The notes beneath the pieces were generated by a model. The model made no database searches and was not told the origin of the DNA. It saw only the letters and a list, made by a program, of their open reading frames with translations. The translations under genes and the position numbers were made by a program. Of a stretch of 64,000 nucleotides of DNA, positions 7,740 to 16,227 are shown one piece after another. Location: NCBI GenBank assembly GCA_900771085.1, contig CAAGMR010000018.1, positions 4,286-68,285 of the forward strand, read 5' to 3'. Every line of letters starts with the position of its first letter. Position 1 is the first letter of the stretch. The DNA comes from Clostridia bacterium. Its GTDB lineage: Bacteria; Bacillota; Clostridia; Oscillospirales; Acutalibacteraceae.

Positions 7740-9812
7740 ATGGCACAGAACAATAACAATGCTCCTGAAAAGGAGCAGGATATAAACCAGCTCAGACAGG
7801 TTAGAGTCGAAAAGCTGGAAGCTCTTCAGGCTGCAGGCAAGGATCCATTCCAGGTAATGACTGCAGAACAGAGCCATCATACTGTAGATGCCAAAGAGGC
7901 ATATGCAGCTCTTGAGGCAGAACTCCTCAAGGGAAGAGAGGAACCTTCTTTTGAAGGCCTCGACGAACAGGAAGCAAGACAGGCTAAAAAGGCTGACTAT
8001 AACGAGAAGCGTGCAATTATGGACGCGTCACCTATCCATGTCGCTATTGCTGGCCGTATGATGTTTAAGCGCGTAATGGGTAAGGCATCTTTTGCCAACA
8101 TTCAGGACGCAAAGGGCAACATCCAGATTTATGTTGCCAAAGATGCAGTTGGTGAAGACCCATATGCAGAATTCAAGAAGTCCGATATCGGTGACATCTT
8201 TGCTGTTAAGGGTTACCTTTTCCGCACAATGACCGGCGAAGTTTCTGTACATGCAGAAAGCATTGAACTTATTTCAAAGTCACTTCTTCCACTTCCTGAA
8301 AAGTTCCATGGTCTTAAGGATGCCGACACAAGATATCGTCAGCGTTACGTTGACCTCATCGTTAATCCGGACGTTAAGGATACTTTCGTTAAGAGAAGTA
8401 AGATTATCCAGTCTGTACGTAAAACTCTTGACGATGTAGGATACATTGAAGTTGAGACACCTGTTCTTAACACAATTGCAGGCGGTGCTTCAGCTCGTCC
8501 TTTCATCACACATCACAACGCTCTTGACCTCGACATGTACATGAGAATTGCTACAGAGCTTCCTCTTAAGCGTCTCATTGTCGGCGGTATGGAACGTGTT
8601 TATGAAATTGGCCGTATCTTCCGTAACGAAGGTATGGATACAAAGCACAACCCTGAATTCACAACAATCGAATTCTATGAGGCTTATACCGACTACAAGG
8701 GAATGATGGACCGCACAGAGGCCATCATTCGCAATGCAGCTTTCGCTGCAAATGGTTCATACAAAGTTACATTCAAGGGCGTTGACATCGACCTTGAGCA
8801 GCCATTTGCCCGCATGACAATGGCTGATGCCGTAAAGAAGTTTACAGGCATCGACTTTGAGGAATTTGCACAGGACAATGAAAAGGCAATTGCTCTTGCA
8901 AAGGAAAAGAACATTGAGCTTGAAAAGGGTAAGGAAACATGGGGCGACATTCTCGTTAACTTCTACGATGAGTTCGTAGAGGCAAACCTTGAGCAGCCAA
9001 CATTCATCATGGATTACCCGGTTGAGGTTTCTCCACTTACAAAGAGAAAGCCATCCAAGCCTTATCTTACAGAACGTTTCGAACTCTTCATCATGGGTAC
9101 AGAGTATGGTAATGCTTACTCAGAGCTTAATGACCCTATTGATCAGATGGAACGCTTTAAGCATCAGCTTATGCTCCGCGACTGCGGTGATGATGAAGCT
9201 AACATGCTTGATGACGATTTCGTTCGCGCACTCGAATACGGTATGCCTCCAACAGGCGGTTGCGGTATCGGTATCGACAGACTTGTAATGCTTCTTACAG
9301 GCAATGAGTCTATCCGCGACGTAATTCTCTTCCCTACAATGAAGCCACTCGATGCTCCAAAGGCTGAAGCTGTAGCTGATAAGTGCTGCCCTGAAGAAGG
9401 CGTTACTTGCTGCTGTGAAGCAAAAGAGGAAAAGATTGACTTCTCTAAGGTGAAAATTGAGCCACTCTTCGAAGATTGTGTTGATTTTGAGACTTTCTCA
9501 AAGAGTGACTTCCGTGCCGTTAAGGTTCTTGCATGTGAAGCTGTTAAGAAGTCAAAGAAGCTTCTTCAGTTCACTCTCGATGACGGCACAGGCGTTGAAA
9601 GAACAATTCTCAGCGGTATACATGCTTTCTATGAGCCTGAAGAACTTGTTGGAAAGACTTGTATTGCAATTACAAATCTTCCACCTCGTCCAATGATGGG
9701 TATCGAATCATGCGGAATGCTTATCTCTGCAGTTCATGAAGAGGAAGGCGAAGAAAAGCTTCACCTTCTCATGGTTGACCCTCATATTCCTGCAGGTGCA
9801 AAGCTTTATTAA
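7740..9812 (+). CDS. lysS: lysyl-tRNA synthetase (class II) with a C-terminal tRNA-binding OB domain
   Basis: This is a 690-residue protein, whereas bacterial LysRS is about 500. Residues 1 to about 540 are a full class II LysRS: anticodon-binding OB domain (SPIHVAIAGRMMFKRVMGKASF), motif 2 (EIGRIFRNEGMDTKHNPEFT, near residue 290) and motif 3 (GGCGIGIDRLVMLLT, near 505). There is extra charged sequence near residues 60-90. A cysteine-rich linker (CCPEEGVTCCC, about 548-558) leads to a second OB domain (about 575-690, FSKSDFRAVKVLACEAVKKSKKL and PPRPMMGIESCGM) of the Trbp111/MetRS-C-terminal type, which binds tRNA non-specifically and improves charging. The two-part product is in one unbroken frame. 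Confidence 0.95.
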   Translation: MAQNNNNAPEKEQDINQLRQVRVEKLEALQAAGKDPFQVMTAEQSHHTVDAKEAYAALEAELLKGREEPSFEGLDEQEARQAKKADYNEKRAIMDASPIHVAIAGRMMFKRVMGKASFANIQDAKGNIQIYVAKDAVGEDPYAEFKKSDIGDIFAVKGYLFRTMTGEVSVHAESIELISKSLLPLPEKFHGLKDADTRYRQRYVDLIVNPDVKDTFVKRSKIIQSVRKTLDDVGYIEVETPVLNTIAGGASARPFITHHNALDLDMYMRIATELPLKRLIVGGMERVYEIGRIFRNEGMDTKHNPEFTTIEFYEAYTDYKGMMDRTEAIIRNAAFAANGSYKVTFKGVDIDLEQPFARMTMADAVKKFTGIDFEEFAQDNEKAIALAKEKNIELEKGKETWGDILVNFYDEFVEANLEQPTFIMDYPVEVSPLTKRKPSKPYLTERFELFIMGTEYGNAYSELNDPIDQMERFKHQLMLRDCGDDEANMLDDDFVRALEYGMPPTGGCGIGIDRLVMLLTGNESIRDVILFPTMKPLDAPKAEAVADKCCPEEGVTCCCEAKEEKIDFSKVKIEPLFEDCVDFETFSKSDFRAVKVLACEAVKKSKKLLQFTLDDGTGVERTILSGIHAFYEPEELVGKTCIAITNLPPRPMMGIESCGMLISAVHEEEGEEKLHLLMVDPHIPAGAKLY

Positions 9813-9843
9813 AATAGGCAAAGATTCTATAAGATAATGTATG

Positions 9844-9877
9844 AGCCCTGCGGAACCCGTTCCGCAGGGCTTTTTTT
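9844..9877 (+). terminator. intrinsic terminator after lysS
   Basis: AGCCCTGCGGAAC (9844-9856) pairs with GTTCCGCAGGGCT (9859-9871) and is followed by seven Ts. It ends only 13 bases before the next start codon. Confidence 0.92.
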
Positions 9878-9890
9878 GAAAGGAAACAAA

Positions 9891-11201
9891 ATGAAAATAT
9901 GGACTTGTCCCGCAGGGACATTTAAAGGAACAGAATCAGAAATATGCCATGAACTGTATGGTATACGTTATGCAGAATCAGAAAGATTCTGCAAACCGGT
10001 AAGATATATTTACAGTGAAGGCGTTCACAGCTGTAGCACAAAATCACCATATGCCCTGCAGCTTCACTCAAAGCCTGAAGCGTATCTCTTTGGCATTGAT
10101 TACAGCAAGATTTATCAGGAGGAATCATGCCAGTATCTTTCAATCACAATACCTAAAGGCGCAAATGAAGGGGACAGTTTGCCGGTAATGGTATGGATTC
10201 ACGGCGGTGCCTTCAGAAATGGCGGCAACGATCACGAATGCTATGATTCAGATCTGCTTGCACATGAAGGCAATGTTATCGTTGTAAGAATAAATTATCG
10301 CCTTGGTACATTGGGCTTTGTAAAAGATGAAAACGGTGATTCCGCAAACCTTGGACTTCTCGACGCAATATCTGCACTTGAGTGGATCAGGGAGAATATC
10401 GAAGGCTTTGGCGGCGACCCTGCCAATGTTACCCTGTTCGGCCAGTCTGCCGGAGCTCAGATTATTGCAGGTCTTATTGTTGCAGACAGAACCGACAATC
10501 TGTTTAAAAACGCAATTATGCACAGTACTCCGCTTGGCGCCATGAAGGGCAGAGAGGCCATGGACGCAAGAATGCTGGAGCAGCTCAATGAAATGCCAAT
10601 TGATGCATCTGAAGAGCAGTTGCGTGAAAAGCAGGGTTACATTCTTAATAATATCAAGGAAAAAGGCCTGCCAAAGTTTATGCCGTTTGCTCCGCATTAC
10701 GGCGTTGCACCGCTGCCTTCAGAGGATAAAATCCCCGAAGTATTTAAAGAACGTGCATCTCGCCACAGCATTATGATCGGATTCAACACCAGAGAAGCTT
10801 CTGCATATGTGGGCGACATAAAACTCATTGCGGCATTTGACAGCTTCCCATTGACCAGATGGATAGTTGAAATAATCTTAAAGATTATGAGTAAAAGAAT
10901 TTTTGGCACTCCATCGAAGGAATTTGCTCGACAGTATGCCAAGGCCGGTGGAAAAAGCTGGTTCTACGAATTCTCATGGGGAAAGAAAAATGCGATACTT
11001 AAAGCATGCCACTGTATGGAGTTGGTTCTTCTCTTCGGCGGAAAATCACTCATCGGTCGTGAAATCACAATGGGTATGAGTGAGGACGAAATAATAAAAA
11101 CAGGTGAAGAGTTAAGATCTGTCTGGTATAACTTTGCCAAAACAGGAGAAGTAAAAACCAAGGGCATTCCTGACATGATAGACATAAAGAAGTTCAGGTA
11201 A
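9891..11201 (+). CDS. type-B carboxylesterase (alpha/beta hydrolase)
   Basis: The 436-residue protein has the carboxylesterase layout: oxyanion-hole motif VMVWIHGGAFRNG (about residue 100-112), nucleophile elbow FGQSAG with Ser near residue 186, GFNTREAS with a likely acidic residue, and ACHCMELVLLFGG matching the family's HGxELPYVFG catalytic-His region. No signal peptide is present, so it is probably cytoplasmic. The start at 9891 is chosen for its GAAAGGA site; the frame opens upstream inside the lysS terminator. The C-terminus looks short: after the TAA stop the same frame stays open for a further 34 codons. Substrate is unknown. Confidence 0.85.
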   Translation: MKIWTCPAGTFKGTESEICHELYGIRYAESERFCKPVRYIYSEGVHSCSTKSPYALQLHSKPEAYLFGIDYSKIYQEESCQYLSITIPKGANEGDSLPVMVWIHGGAFRNGGNDHECYDSDLLAHEGNVIVVRINYRLGTLGFVKDENGDSANLGLLDAISALEWIRENIEGFGGDPANVTLFGQSAGAQIIAGLIVADRTDNLFKNAIMHSTPLGAMKGREAMDARMLEQLNEMPIDASEEQLREKQGYILNNIKEKGLPKFMPFAPHYGVAPLPSEDKIPEVFKERASRHSIMIGFNTREASAYVGDIKLIAAFDSFPLTRWIVEIILKIMSKRIFGTPSKEFARQYAKAGGKSWFYEFSWGKKNAILKACHCMELVLLFGGKSLIGREITMGMSEDEIIKTGEELRSVWYNFAKTGEVKTKGIPDMIDIKKFR

Positions 11202-11306
11202 TGTGCAGTTGGACTTCGCGAAAAATATGATTTGCATATGAAAGTGGAGCGTTATGTTTCTGAAGAAACTGTCCCTGATAAAGACGAAAAATTCATCAGA
11301 GAATAA
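11202..11306 (+). other. in-frame open segment after the esterase stop codon (possible lost C-terminus)
   Basis: Directly after the esterase TAA (11199-11201) the same frame encodes 34 more residues before the next stop (11304-11306), including the charged, protein-like stretch GLREKYDLHMKVERYVSEE. It has no ribosome binding site of its own. It may be the former C-terminal tail of the esterase, cut off by a nonsense mutation, or chance coding; a sequencing error is also possible. Confidence 0.3.
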
Positions 11307-11311
11307 AAAAA

Positions 11312-11344
11312 TAGCAACAAATAAAGTTGCTATAAGTGTTTTTT
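11312..11344 (+). terminator. candidate terminator after the esterase
   Basis: TAGCAAC (11312-11318) and GTTGCTA (11326-11332) form a 7-bp stem followed after five bases by a run of Ts (11339-11344). It is weak compared with the other terminators here and overlaps the -35 region of the next promoter. Confidence 0.45.
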
Positions 11345-11354
11345 GAAATATAAT
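11327..11354 (+). promoter_or_regulatory. promoter of the GtrA-like / GH3 unit
   Basis: TTGCTA (11327-11332) and TATAAT (11349-11354), spacing 16, lie about 39 bases before the GtrA-like start. The -35 box is the 3' arm of the preceding hairpin. Confidence 0.5.
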
Positions 11355-11392
11355 AATAAGTGTATATTTTTAACAAAAGGAGAAAATGTATT

Positions 11393-11962
11393 ATGGCAGA
11401 AATGAAAGAAACAGGCGCAGCCAAAAAGACTATTTGGCAAGTCATCAAATTTGCTATCGTAAGCGGACTTGTAAGCATTATTCAGATTGTTCTTGCTTAC
11501 CTGCTTCCATTCGTATTTGATGGTGTTACAGCAACACTTCCGGGCTTCCTGGCAGCAATATTCCAGCCGGACGTAATTTTTGATGCAACTACCGCAAAGG
11601 GTGCTGAACAGATTGCAAAGTACGTTGTAGGCGGAATCGTCACATGGGGATACGTTCTTCCATTCTTCCTTTCCAACCTCATTGCCAACATTTATGGCTA
11701 CTTCCAGAACAGAAAGACTACATTTAAGAGTGATACACCAACAGTTAACGTTGTAATTTACCTCGTTATTCTTCTTGCACTCATCCTCTTCACAACATGG
11801 GTACAGGGTCTCATATTTGGTGCATGCACAAGAGCTGACAGCTCTCTTCTTCAGGGTCTTGCCAGACTTATCGCAACAGGCGTTGCCGGCTTTATCCAGT
11901 TTGTAGTTATTTTCCCTGTTGAAAAGTTCTGGTTACTTAAAGAAAAGAAAGAAAACGCTTAA
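11393..11962 (+). CDS. GtrA-like membrane protein
   Basis: The 189-residue protein has four hydrophobic segments (for example FAIVSGLVSIIQIVLAYLLPF, shortened here to VSGLVSIIQIVLAYLLPF, and VVIYLVILLALILFTTW) and the GtrA-family core with FLSNLIANIYGYFQNRKTTFKS, whose Asn and Lys/Phe pattern (NxxxNRKxTFK) is typical. GtrA proteins are proposed to flip or hold polyprenyl-linked sugars in envelope glycosylation. The ATG at 11393 follows AAAAGGAG; a GTG upstream in frame has no site. It lies 24 bases before the GH3 gene, an unusual partner for a GtrA protein. Confidence 0.75.
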   Translation: MAEMKETGAAKKTIWQVIKFAIVSGLVSIIQIVLAYLLPFVFDGVTATLPGFLAAIFQPDVIFDATTAKGAEQIAKYVVGGIVTWGYVLPFFLSNLIANIYGYFQNRKTTFKSDTPTVNVVIYLVILLALILFTTWVQGLIFGACTRADSSLLQGLARLIATGVAGFIQFVVIFPVEKFWLLKEKKENA

Positions 11963-11986
11963 GGCAAAGACTATAGGAGGACACAA

Positions 11987-14470
11987 ATGGCTAAGCAGTA
12001 TATCAGACACAATTTTGACAACACAATCTCCGCAAGAGAAATTACTCATGACGAAATTGCTTACAGAGCAGCTTGCGAAGGCATTGTACTTCTTGAAAAC
12101 AACGGCTGCCTTCCACTTAAGGACAAAAAAGTTGCCCTTTTCGGTGTAGGCGCAGGCTTTACAATCAAGGGCGGCTCAGGTTCAGGTGAAGTTAATAACC
12201 GCAGAAATATCAGCATTTATGAAGGTATGAAAGAACGCGGCTACGAAATCACATCTGAAGGCTGGCTCAAGAAGTATGAACAGCTCGTTGTTGAAAGTTC
12301 AAAGACAGACGTAAAGGAATTCTTCAAGAATTTCAGCTTTGCTGACATCATGGCAATTTTCATGGGTACAGCAACTCTTCCAAGTCTTGGCGTAACAGCT
12401 GAAGATATTAAAGCAGCTCCTGCAGACACAGCTGTTTATGTTGTTTCCCGTCAGGCAGGCGAAGGCGGAGACAGAAAGATCGACAGAGGGGAAAACGACC
12501 TTTCAGAAGAGGAAATCTCAAGCCTTAAGCTTCTCGTTGAAAACTATAAGAACGTAGTTCTTGTTATCAATATCGGTTCATCTCTCAACATGGACTTCCT
12601 CCAGAAGGTTCCGGGAATCGGAGCTGTAATGTTCATTGCACAGCTCGGTTCACAGGGCGGTTACGCATTTGCAGATGCACTTGACGGAACAGTTAACCCA
12701 TCAGGTAAGCTCACAGACACATGGGCTAAAAAGTACGATGATATCCCATTTGCAAATGAGTACTCATACCTCAACGGAAACCTCAAGGACGAATACTACA
12801 AGGAAGGTATTCTTGTAGGTTATCGTTACTTCGACTCATATGGCGTAGAGCCTCTCTATCCGTTTGGCTACGGCCTTTCCTATACAACATTCGATATTGC
12901 AACAGACAAGGTTTGCGTAGACGGCACAAAGGTTCTCGCAAACGTTACTGTTAAGAACACAGGCGATATTGCCGGCAAGGAAGTTGTACAGCTTTATGTC
13001 AGCGCTCCAAACGGCATTCTCAAGAAGGAATATCAGTCACTTGCAGCATTTGCAAAGACCGATGTTTTAAAGCCGGGCGACAGCCAGACTCTTACACTTG
13101 AGTTTGACATGAGCCTTGTTGAATCCTTCCGTGAGGACAGAGCACAGTATATCCTCGATGCAGGTAAATATATCATCCGCATAGGCAACTCCTCACGCAG
13201 CACATCCGTTGCTGCTGTAGTTGAGCTCGACAAAACTGTTGTTGTCGAGCAGGCAAAGAATGTCTGCCCTGTTCTCGAAGACTTCGAACAGCTCGACATT
13301 CCTGAGCGCCCTGAAGAGGACCTCTCCGGTGTAGAGGTTATCCCTCTCAGCGCAGATGCATTTGAAACAGTTTATCATGACTATGCTGCTCCAAAGCCAT
13401 ACCATGACCCTAAGGTAGATGCCATTGTTGATAAGATGACTCTCCTTGAAAAGGCTACTGTATGCGTTGGTGCTTCAATGCTTGCAGGTAACAGAACAAT
13501 CAAGATTGAAGGCGCAGTAGGTCATTCAACATCCAAGTTCTGGGAGAAATACGGTCTTCCAAGCGTAGAACTTTCAGACGGACCTGCAGGTCTCAGACTT
13601 ACAAGATTTGCCGGCGTTTATGACAACGGCAAGGTTAAGGCAATGGAAGGCTTCCTTGGCGGTATCGATACATTCCTTGATATGGTTCCTGCCGTAAAGA
13701 AGGTAATGTACGCAGACCCTGAAAAGTCAAAGACAGCTTACCAGTATCCAACTGCATTCCCGACAGAGATTGCAGAGGCAAACTCCTGGAACCTTCCTCT
13801 CATCTATGAAATCGGCGAGGCAATTTCCAAAGAAATGATCGAGTTCGGTATTACTTACTGGCTTGCTCCTGCTCTTAACATCCACAGAAACCCACTTTGC
13901 GGACGTAACTTCGAATACTATTCAGAAGACCCTGTTCTTTCCGGTAAGATGGCAGCAGCCGTTATCTCCGGCGTACAGAGCACACCGGGCCTTTATGTTG
14001 CTGCAAAGCATTATTGCTGCAACAACCAGGAAGACAGCCGTAATACGGTTTCATCAAACGTTTACGAAAGAGCTCTTCGTGAGATCTATGTAAAGGGCTT
14101 CAAGATTCTTGTAAAGGAAGCTAATGCCTCCGGCATCATGACTTCATACAACAAGGTAAACGGAGTTAACCCTCCAAACTCATATGACCTTTGCACAACT
14201 CTCCTCAGAAACGAGTGGGGCTTTGACGGTATCGTAATGTCAGACTGGTTTGGCAGCGTGTTTAACGGCAGCCCAATCCTTGCCATGAGAGCGGGCAACG
14301 ACCTTAACATGCCTGGTATTCCAACTCAGAATCTCCAGATCCTTCTCGGCTCTGCACTTTCATTCATCCGTCCTGTAGATGTTGATCGCTGCTGCCGTAA
14401 CATTGTAAAGCAGGTTGTTTATTCAAATGCTGTTTTACAGATGGAAAACGGAGAATTTACAGAAGCATAA
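11987..14470 (+). CDS. family 3 glycoside hydrolase with reversed domain order (beta-glucosidase type)
   Basis: The 827-residue enzyme carries the GH3 domains in swapped order. The (alpha/beta)6 C-domain comes first (ACEGIVLLENNGCLPL, about residue 30; DRGENDLSEEE), then a fibronectin-III-like domain (GKEVVQLYVSAP, about 325-400), and last the catalytic (alpha/beta)8 barrel (about 470-800) with ELSDGPAGLR, YWLAPALNIHRNPLCGRNFEYYSEDP, of which NIHRNPLCGRNFEYYSEDP is the core, AAKHY, and the nucleophile Asp in GIVMSDWFG (Asp753). The same reversal is known in beta-glucosidases of Ruminococcus albus and Butyrivibrio fibrisolvens. There is no signal peptide, so it should act in the cytoplasm on imported oligosaccharides. 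Specificity beyond beta-glucoside-like is not readable. Confidence 0.92.
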   Translation: MAKQYIRHNFDNTISAREITHDEIAYRAACEGIVLLENNGCLPLKDKKVALFGVGAGFTIKGGSGSGEVNNRRNISIYEGMKERGYEITSEGWLKKYEQLVVESSKTDVKEFFKNFSFADIMAIFMGTATLPSLGVTAEDIKAAPADTAVYVVSRQAGEGGDRKIDRGENDLSEEEISSLKLLVENYKNVVLVINIGSSLNMDFLQKVPGIGAVMFIAQLGSQGGYAFADALDGTVNPSGKLTDTWAKKYDDIPFANEYSYLNGNLKDEYYKEGILVGYRYFDSYGVEPLYPFGYGLSYTTFDIATDKVCVDGTKVLANVTVKNTGDIAGKEVVQLYVSAPNGILKKEYQSLAAFAKTDVLKPGDSQTLTLEFDMSLVESFREDRAQYILDAGKYIIRIGNSSRSTSVAAVVELDKTVVVEQAKNVCPVLEDFEQLDIPERPEEDLSGVEVIPLSADAFETVYHDYAAPKPYHDPKVDAIVDKMTLLEKATVCVGASMLAGNRTIKIEGAVGHSTSKFWEKYGLPSVELSDGPAGLRLTRFAGVYDNGKVKAMEGFLGGIDTFLDMVPAVKKVMYADPEKSKTAYQYPTAFPTEIAEANSWNLPLIYEIGEAISKEMIEFGITYWLAPALNIHRNPLCGRNFEYYSEDPVLSGKMAAAVISGVQSTPGLYVAAKHYCCNNQEDSRNTVSSNVYERALREIYVKGFKILVKEANASGIMTSYNKVNGVNPPNSYDLCTTLLRNEWGFDGIVMSDWFGSVFNGSPILAMRAGNDLNMPGIPTQNLQILLGSALSFIRPVDVDRCCRNIVKQVVYSNAVLQMENGEFTEA

Positions 14471-14479
14471 TAATTTTTT

Positions 14480-14510
14480 AGAGGCCGACAGATGTCGGCC
14501 TCTATTTTTT
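14480..14510 (+). terminator. intrinsic terminator after the GH3 gene
   Basis: AGAGGCCGACA and TGTCGGCCTCT form an 11-bp perfect stem with a two-base loop, followed by ATTTTTT just after the stop codon. Confidence 0.93.
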
Positions 14511-14537
14511 GACAACAAATAACAATTTGTGTATAAT
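14509..14537 (+). promoter_or_regulatory. perfect consensus promoter of the symporter gene
   Basis: TTGACA (14509-14514) and TATAAT (14532-14537) with 17-base spacing match the sigma-A consensus exactly. The -35 box starts inside the T tract of the GH3 terminator. Transcription should start near 14544. Confidence 0.85.
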
Positions 14538-14557
14538 ACTGCCAATAATTTTAAAAC

Positions 14558-14617
14558 TACACGTTTCGAGGCAAAGGCGTCTGAGTTACGTTTGCCTTGG
14601 TGCGTGTATTTTTTTTT
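14558..14617 (+). promoter_or_regulatory. leader hairpin followed by nine Ts: candidate attenuator/riboswitch
   Basis: Within the leader an outer stem TACACG/CGTGTA (14558-14563 with 14603-14608) and an inner stem GGCAAA/TTTGCC (14570-14575 with 14591-14596), extended by CGT/ACG, are separated by a symmetrical 6x6 internal loop (TTTCGA opposite TTGGTG). The outer stem is followed at once by nine Ts. It lies between a consensus promoter and the symporter start at 14633, so it would stop transcription unless prevented. It does not match a riboswitch class I can name. Confidence 0.6.
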
Positions 14618-14632
14618 GAAAGGGAGAACAAC

Positions 14633-16078
14633 ATGGAAACAACCTTTATGGAAAAAGTCATGGCCGTAATGGGCAAAGTCGATGACTTTGTATGGGGTCC
14701 TGTAATGCTTATCCTCCTTGTTGGTACAGGTATTTTCCTTACCTGCAGAATCGGATTCAGAACATGGACAAACCTTGGCTATGCACTTAAATCAGTTTTA
14801 TCAAAGCAGGCAAGAACAACAGAGAGAGGCACAGGTGACATTTCACCATTTGCAGCTCTTATGACAGCTCTTGCAGCAACAATCGGTACAGGTAACATCG
14901 TAGGTGTTGCTACAGCTCTTGTAAGCGGTGGCCCGGGTGCTCTTGTATGGATGGAAATCTCAGCTATTTTCGGCCTTACAAGTAAGTTCTCAGAGTGTAT
15001 GCTTGCTATCAAGTACCGTACAACAAATGAAGCAGGCGAAATGCTTGGTGGTCCTATGACCACAATGAAGAGAGGTCTCAAGAATAAAAAGCTTGGCGCA
15101 GTTCTTGCATTCCTCTTCGCACTCTTTACCGTATTCGCATCTTTTGGTATCGGTAACATGACACAGGGTAACTCAATCTCATCTGCTCTTCTTAACACAT
15201 GGAATATTCCAACATGGATCACAGGCGTAATTGTTGCAACTCTTGTTCTTATCATCCTTCTTGGCGGTATCACAAGACTTTCAAAAGTATCTTCTGTAGT
15301 AGTTCCTACTATGGCAGTTTTCTACCTCGTATTTGGTGTTGTAGTAATCATCGGTAACATTCAGCACCTTCCTGAAGCAGTTGCTCTCATGTTCAAGTGT
15401 GCATTTAGCGTTCACGCTGTAACCGGTGGTGTACTTGGTGCAATCGTATCCGGTATGATGCAGTCAATGCGCTGGGGTGTTGCTCGTGGTGTATTCTCAA
15501 ATGAAGCAGGCATGGGTTCTGCCGCTATCACTGCAGCTGCTGCAACAACAGACGATCCTGTTCGCCAGGGTTATATCAATATGACAGGTACATTCTTCGA
15601 TACAATCGTTATCTGTACTGTAACAGGTCTTGCCATCTGCTCTTCAGGTGTTCTTGGTATGACAGATGCTGCCGGCCAGCTTGTTTCAGGTTCAGCTCTT
15701 ACAATCGCTGCTTTCGAAACAGTTCTTGGCAAGTTCGGTGGCTGGATGGTTACAATCGGTATCGCACTCTTCGCCTTCTCAACAATTCTCGGTTGGGAAT
15801 ATCATGGTGAAAAGGCTCTCGAGTATCTCATTCCAAACCAGAAGGTTTGCGTAGCATACAGAGTATTCTTTGCTCTTCTTGCTTTCGTAGGATGCACACA
15901 GTCACTCGACTTCGTATGGACATTCTCCGATATCGCAAATGCACTTATGGCAATTCCAAACCTTATCACAATGCTTCTTCTTTCAGGCGTTATTGCTTCT
16001 GAAGTTAAGCGTTTCCAGCCGGAAATTGATAAGGAAAAAGAACTTCGCAAGCAGGCTCGCAAGGCTGCAAAGAAGTAA
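14633..16078 (+). CDS. sodium:amino-acid (alanine/glycine) symporter, AgcS family
   Basis: The 481-residue integral membrane protein has the AgcS/SSF-like hallmark block SPFAALMTALAATIGTGNIVGVATA (core ALAATIGTGNIVGVA, about residue 88-103), followed by GGPGALVWMEISAIFG and RGVFSNEAGMGSA, all family signatures; about ten membrane segments are visible and the C-terminus is short and basic. The family imports alanine or glycine (some members glutamine) with sodium. The ATG at 14633 follows AAAGGGAG; an in-frame TTG upstream lies inside the leader hairpin and is unlikely. It forms a single-gene unit with its own promoter, leader element and terminator. Confidence 0.93.
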   Translation: METTFMEKVMAVMGKVDDFVWGPVMLILLVGTGIFLTCRIGFRTWTNLGYALKSVLSKQARTTERGTGDISPFAALMTALAATIGTGNIVGVATALVSGGPGALVWMEISAIFGLTSKFSECMLAIKYRTTNEAGEMLGGPMTTMKRGLKNKKLGAVLAFLFALFTVFASFGIGNMTQGNSISSALLNTWNIPTWITGVIVATLVLIILLGGITRLSKVSSVVVPTMAVFYLVFGVVVIIGNIQHLPEAVALMFKCAFSVHAVTGGVLGAIVSGMMQSMRWGVARGVFSNEAGMGSAAITAAAATTDDPVRQGYINMTGTFFDTIVICTVTGLAICSSGVLGMTDAAGQLVSGSALTIAAFETVLGKFGGWMVTIGIALFAFSTILGWEYHGEKALEYLIPNQKVCVAYRVFFALLAFVGCTQSLDFVWTFSDIANALMAIPNLITMLLLSGVIASEVKRFQPEIDKEKELRKQARKAAKK

Positions 16079-16111
16079 TTAGCCTATCGGATTAGAACAA
16101 CACAGAACATT

Positions 16112-16153
16112 ACAACCACCAAAAAGGGGAGACCTTTTTTGGTGGTTGTTTTT
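16112..16153 (+). terminator. intrinsic terminator after the symporter gene
   Basis: ACAACCACCAAAAAGG (16112-16127) pairs with CCTTTTTTGGTGGTTGT (16133-16149), with one unpaired base, and is followed by a T run. Confidence 0.9.
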
Positions 16154-16164
16154 CTGTTTTTGCG

Positions 16165-16194
16165 TTGCTGTTTTTAATGACTTGTGTATACAAT
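16165..16194 (+). promoter_or_regulatory. promoter of the ferritin gene
   Basis: TTGCTG (16165-16170) and TACAAT (16189-16194), spacing 18, lie 33 bases before the start codon. No convincing Fur or PerR box was seen. Confidence 0.45.
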
Positions 16195-16227
16195 GAAGCT
16201 GTGGTCAATACTTTTTGGAGGTAAATT

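Noticed and set aside
14597..14632. Upstream in-frame TTG/GTG start for the symporter
   Set aside because: It lies inside the terminator-like leader hairpin and the T tract would encode a Phe run; the ATG at 14633 has AAAGGGAG.
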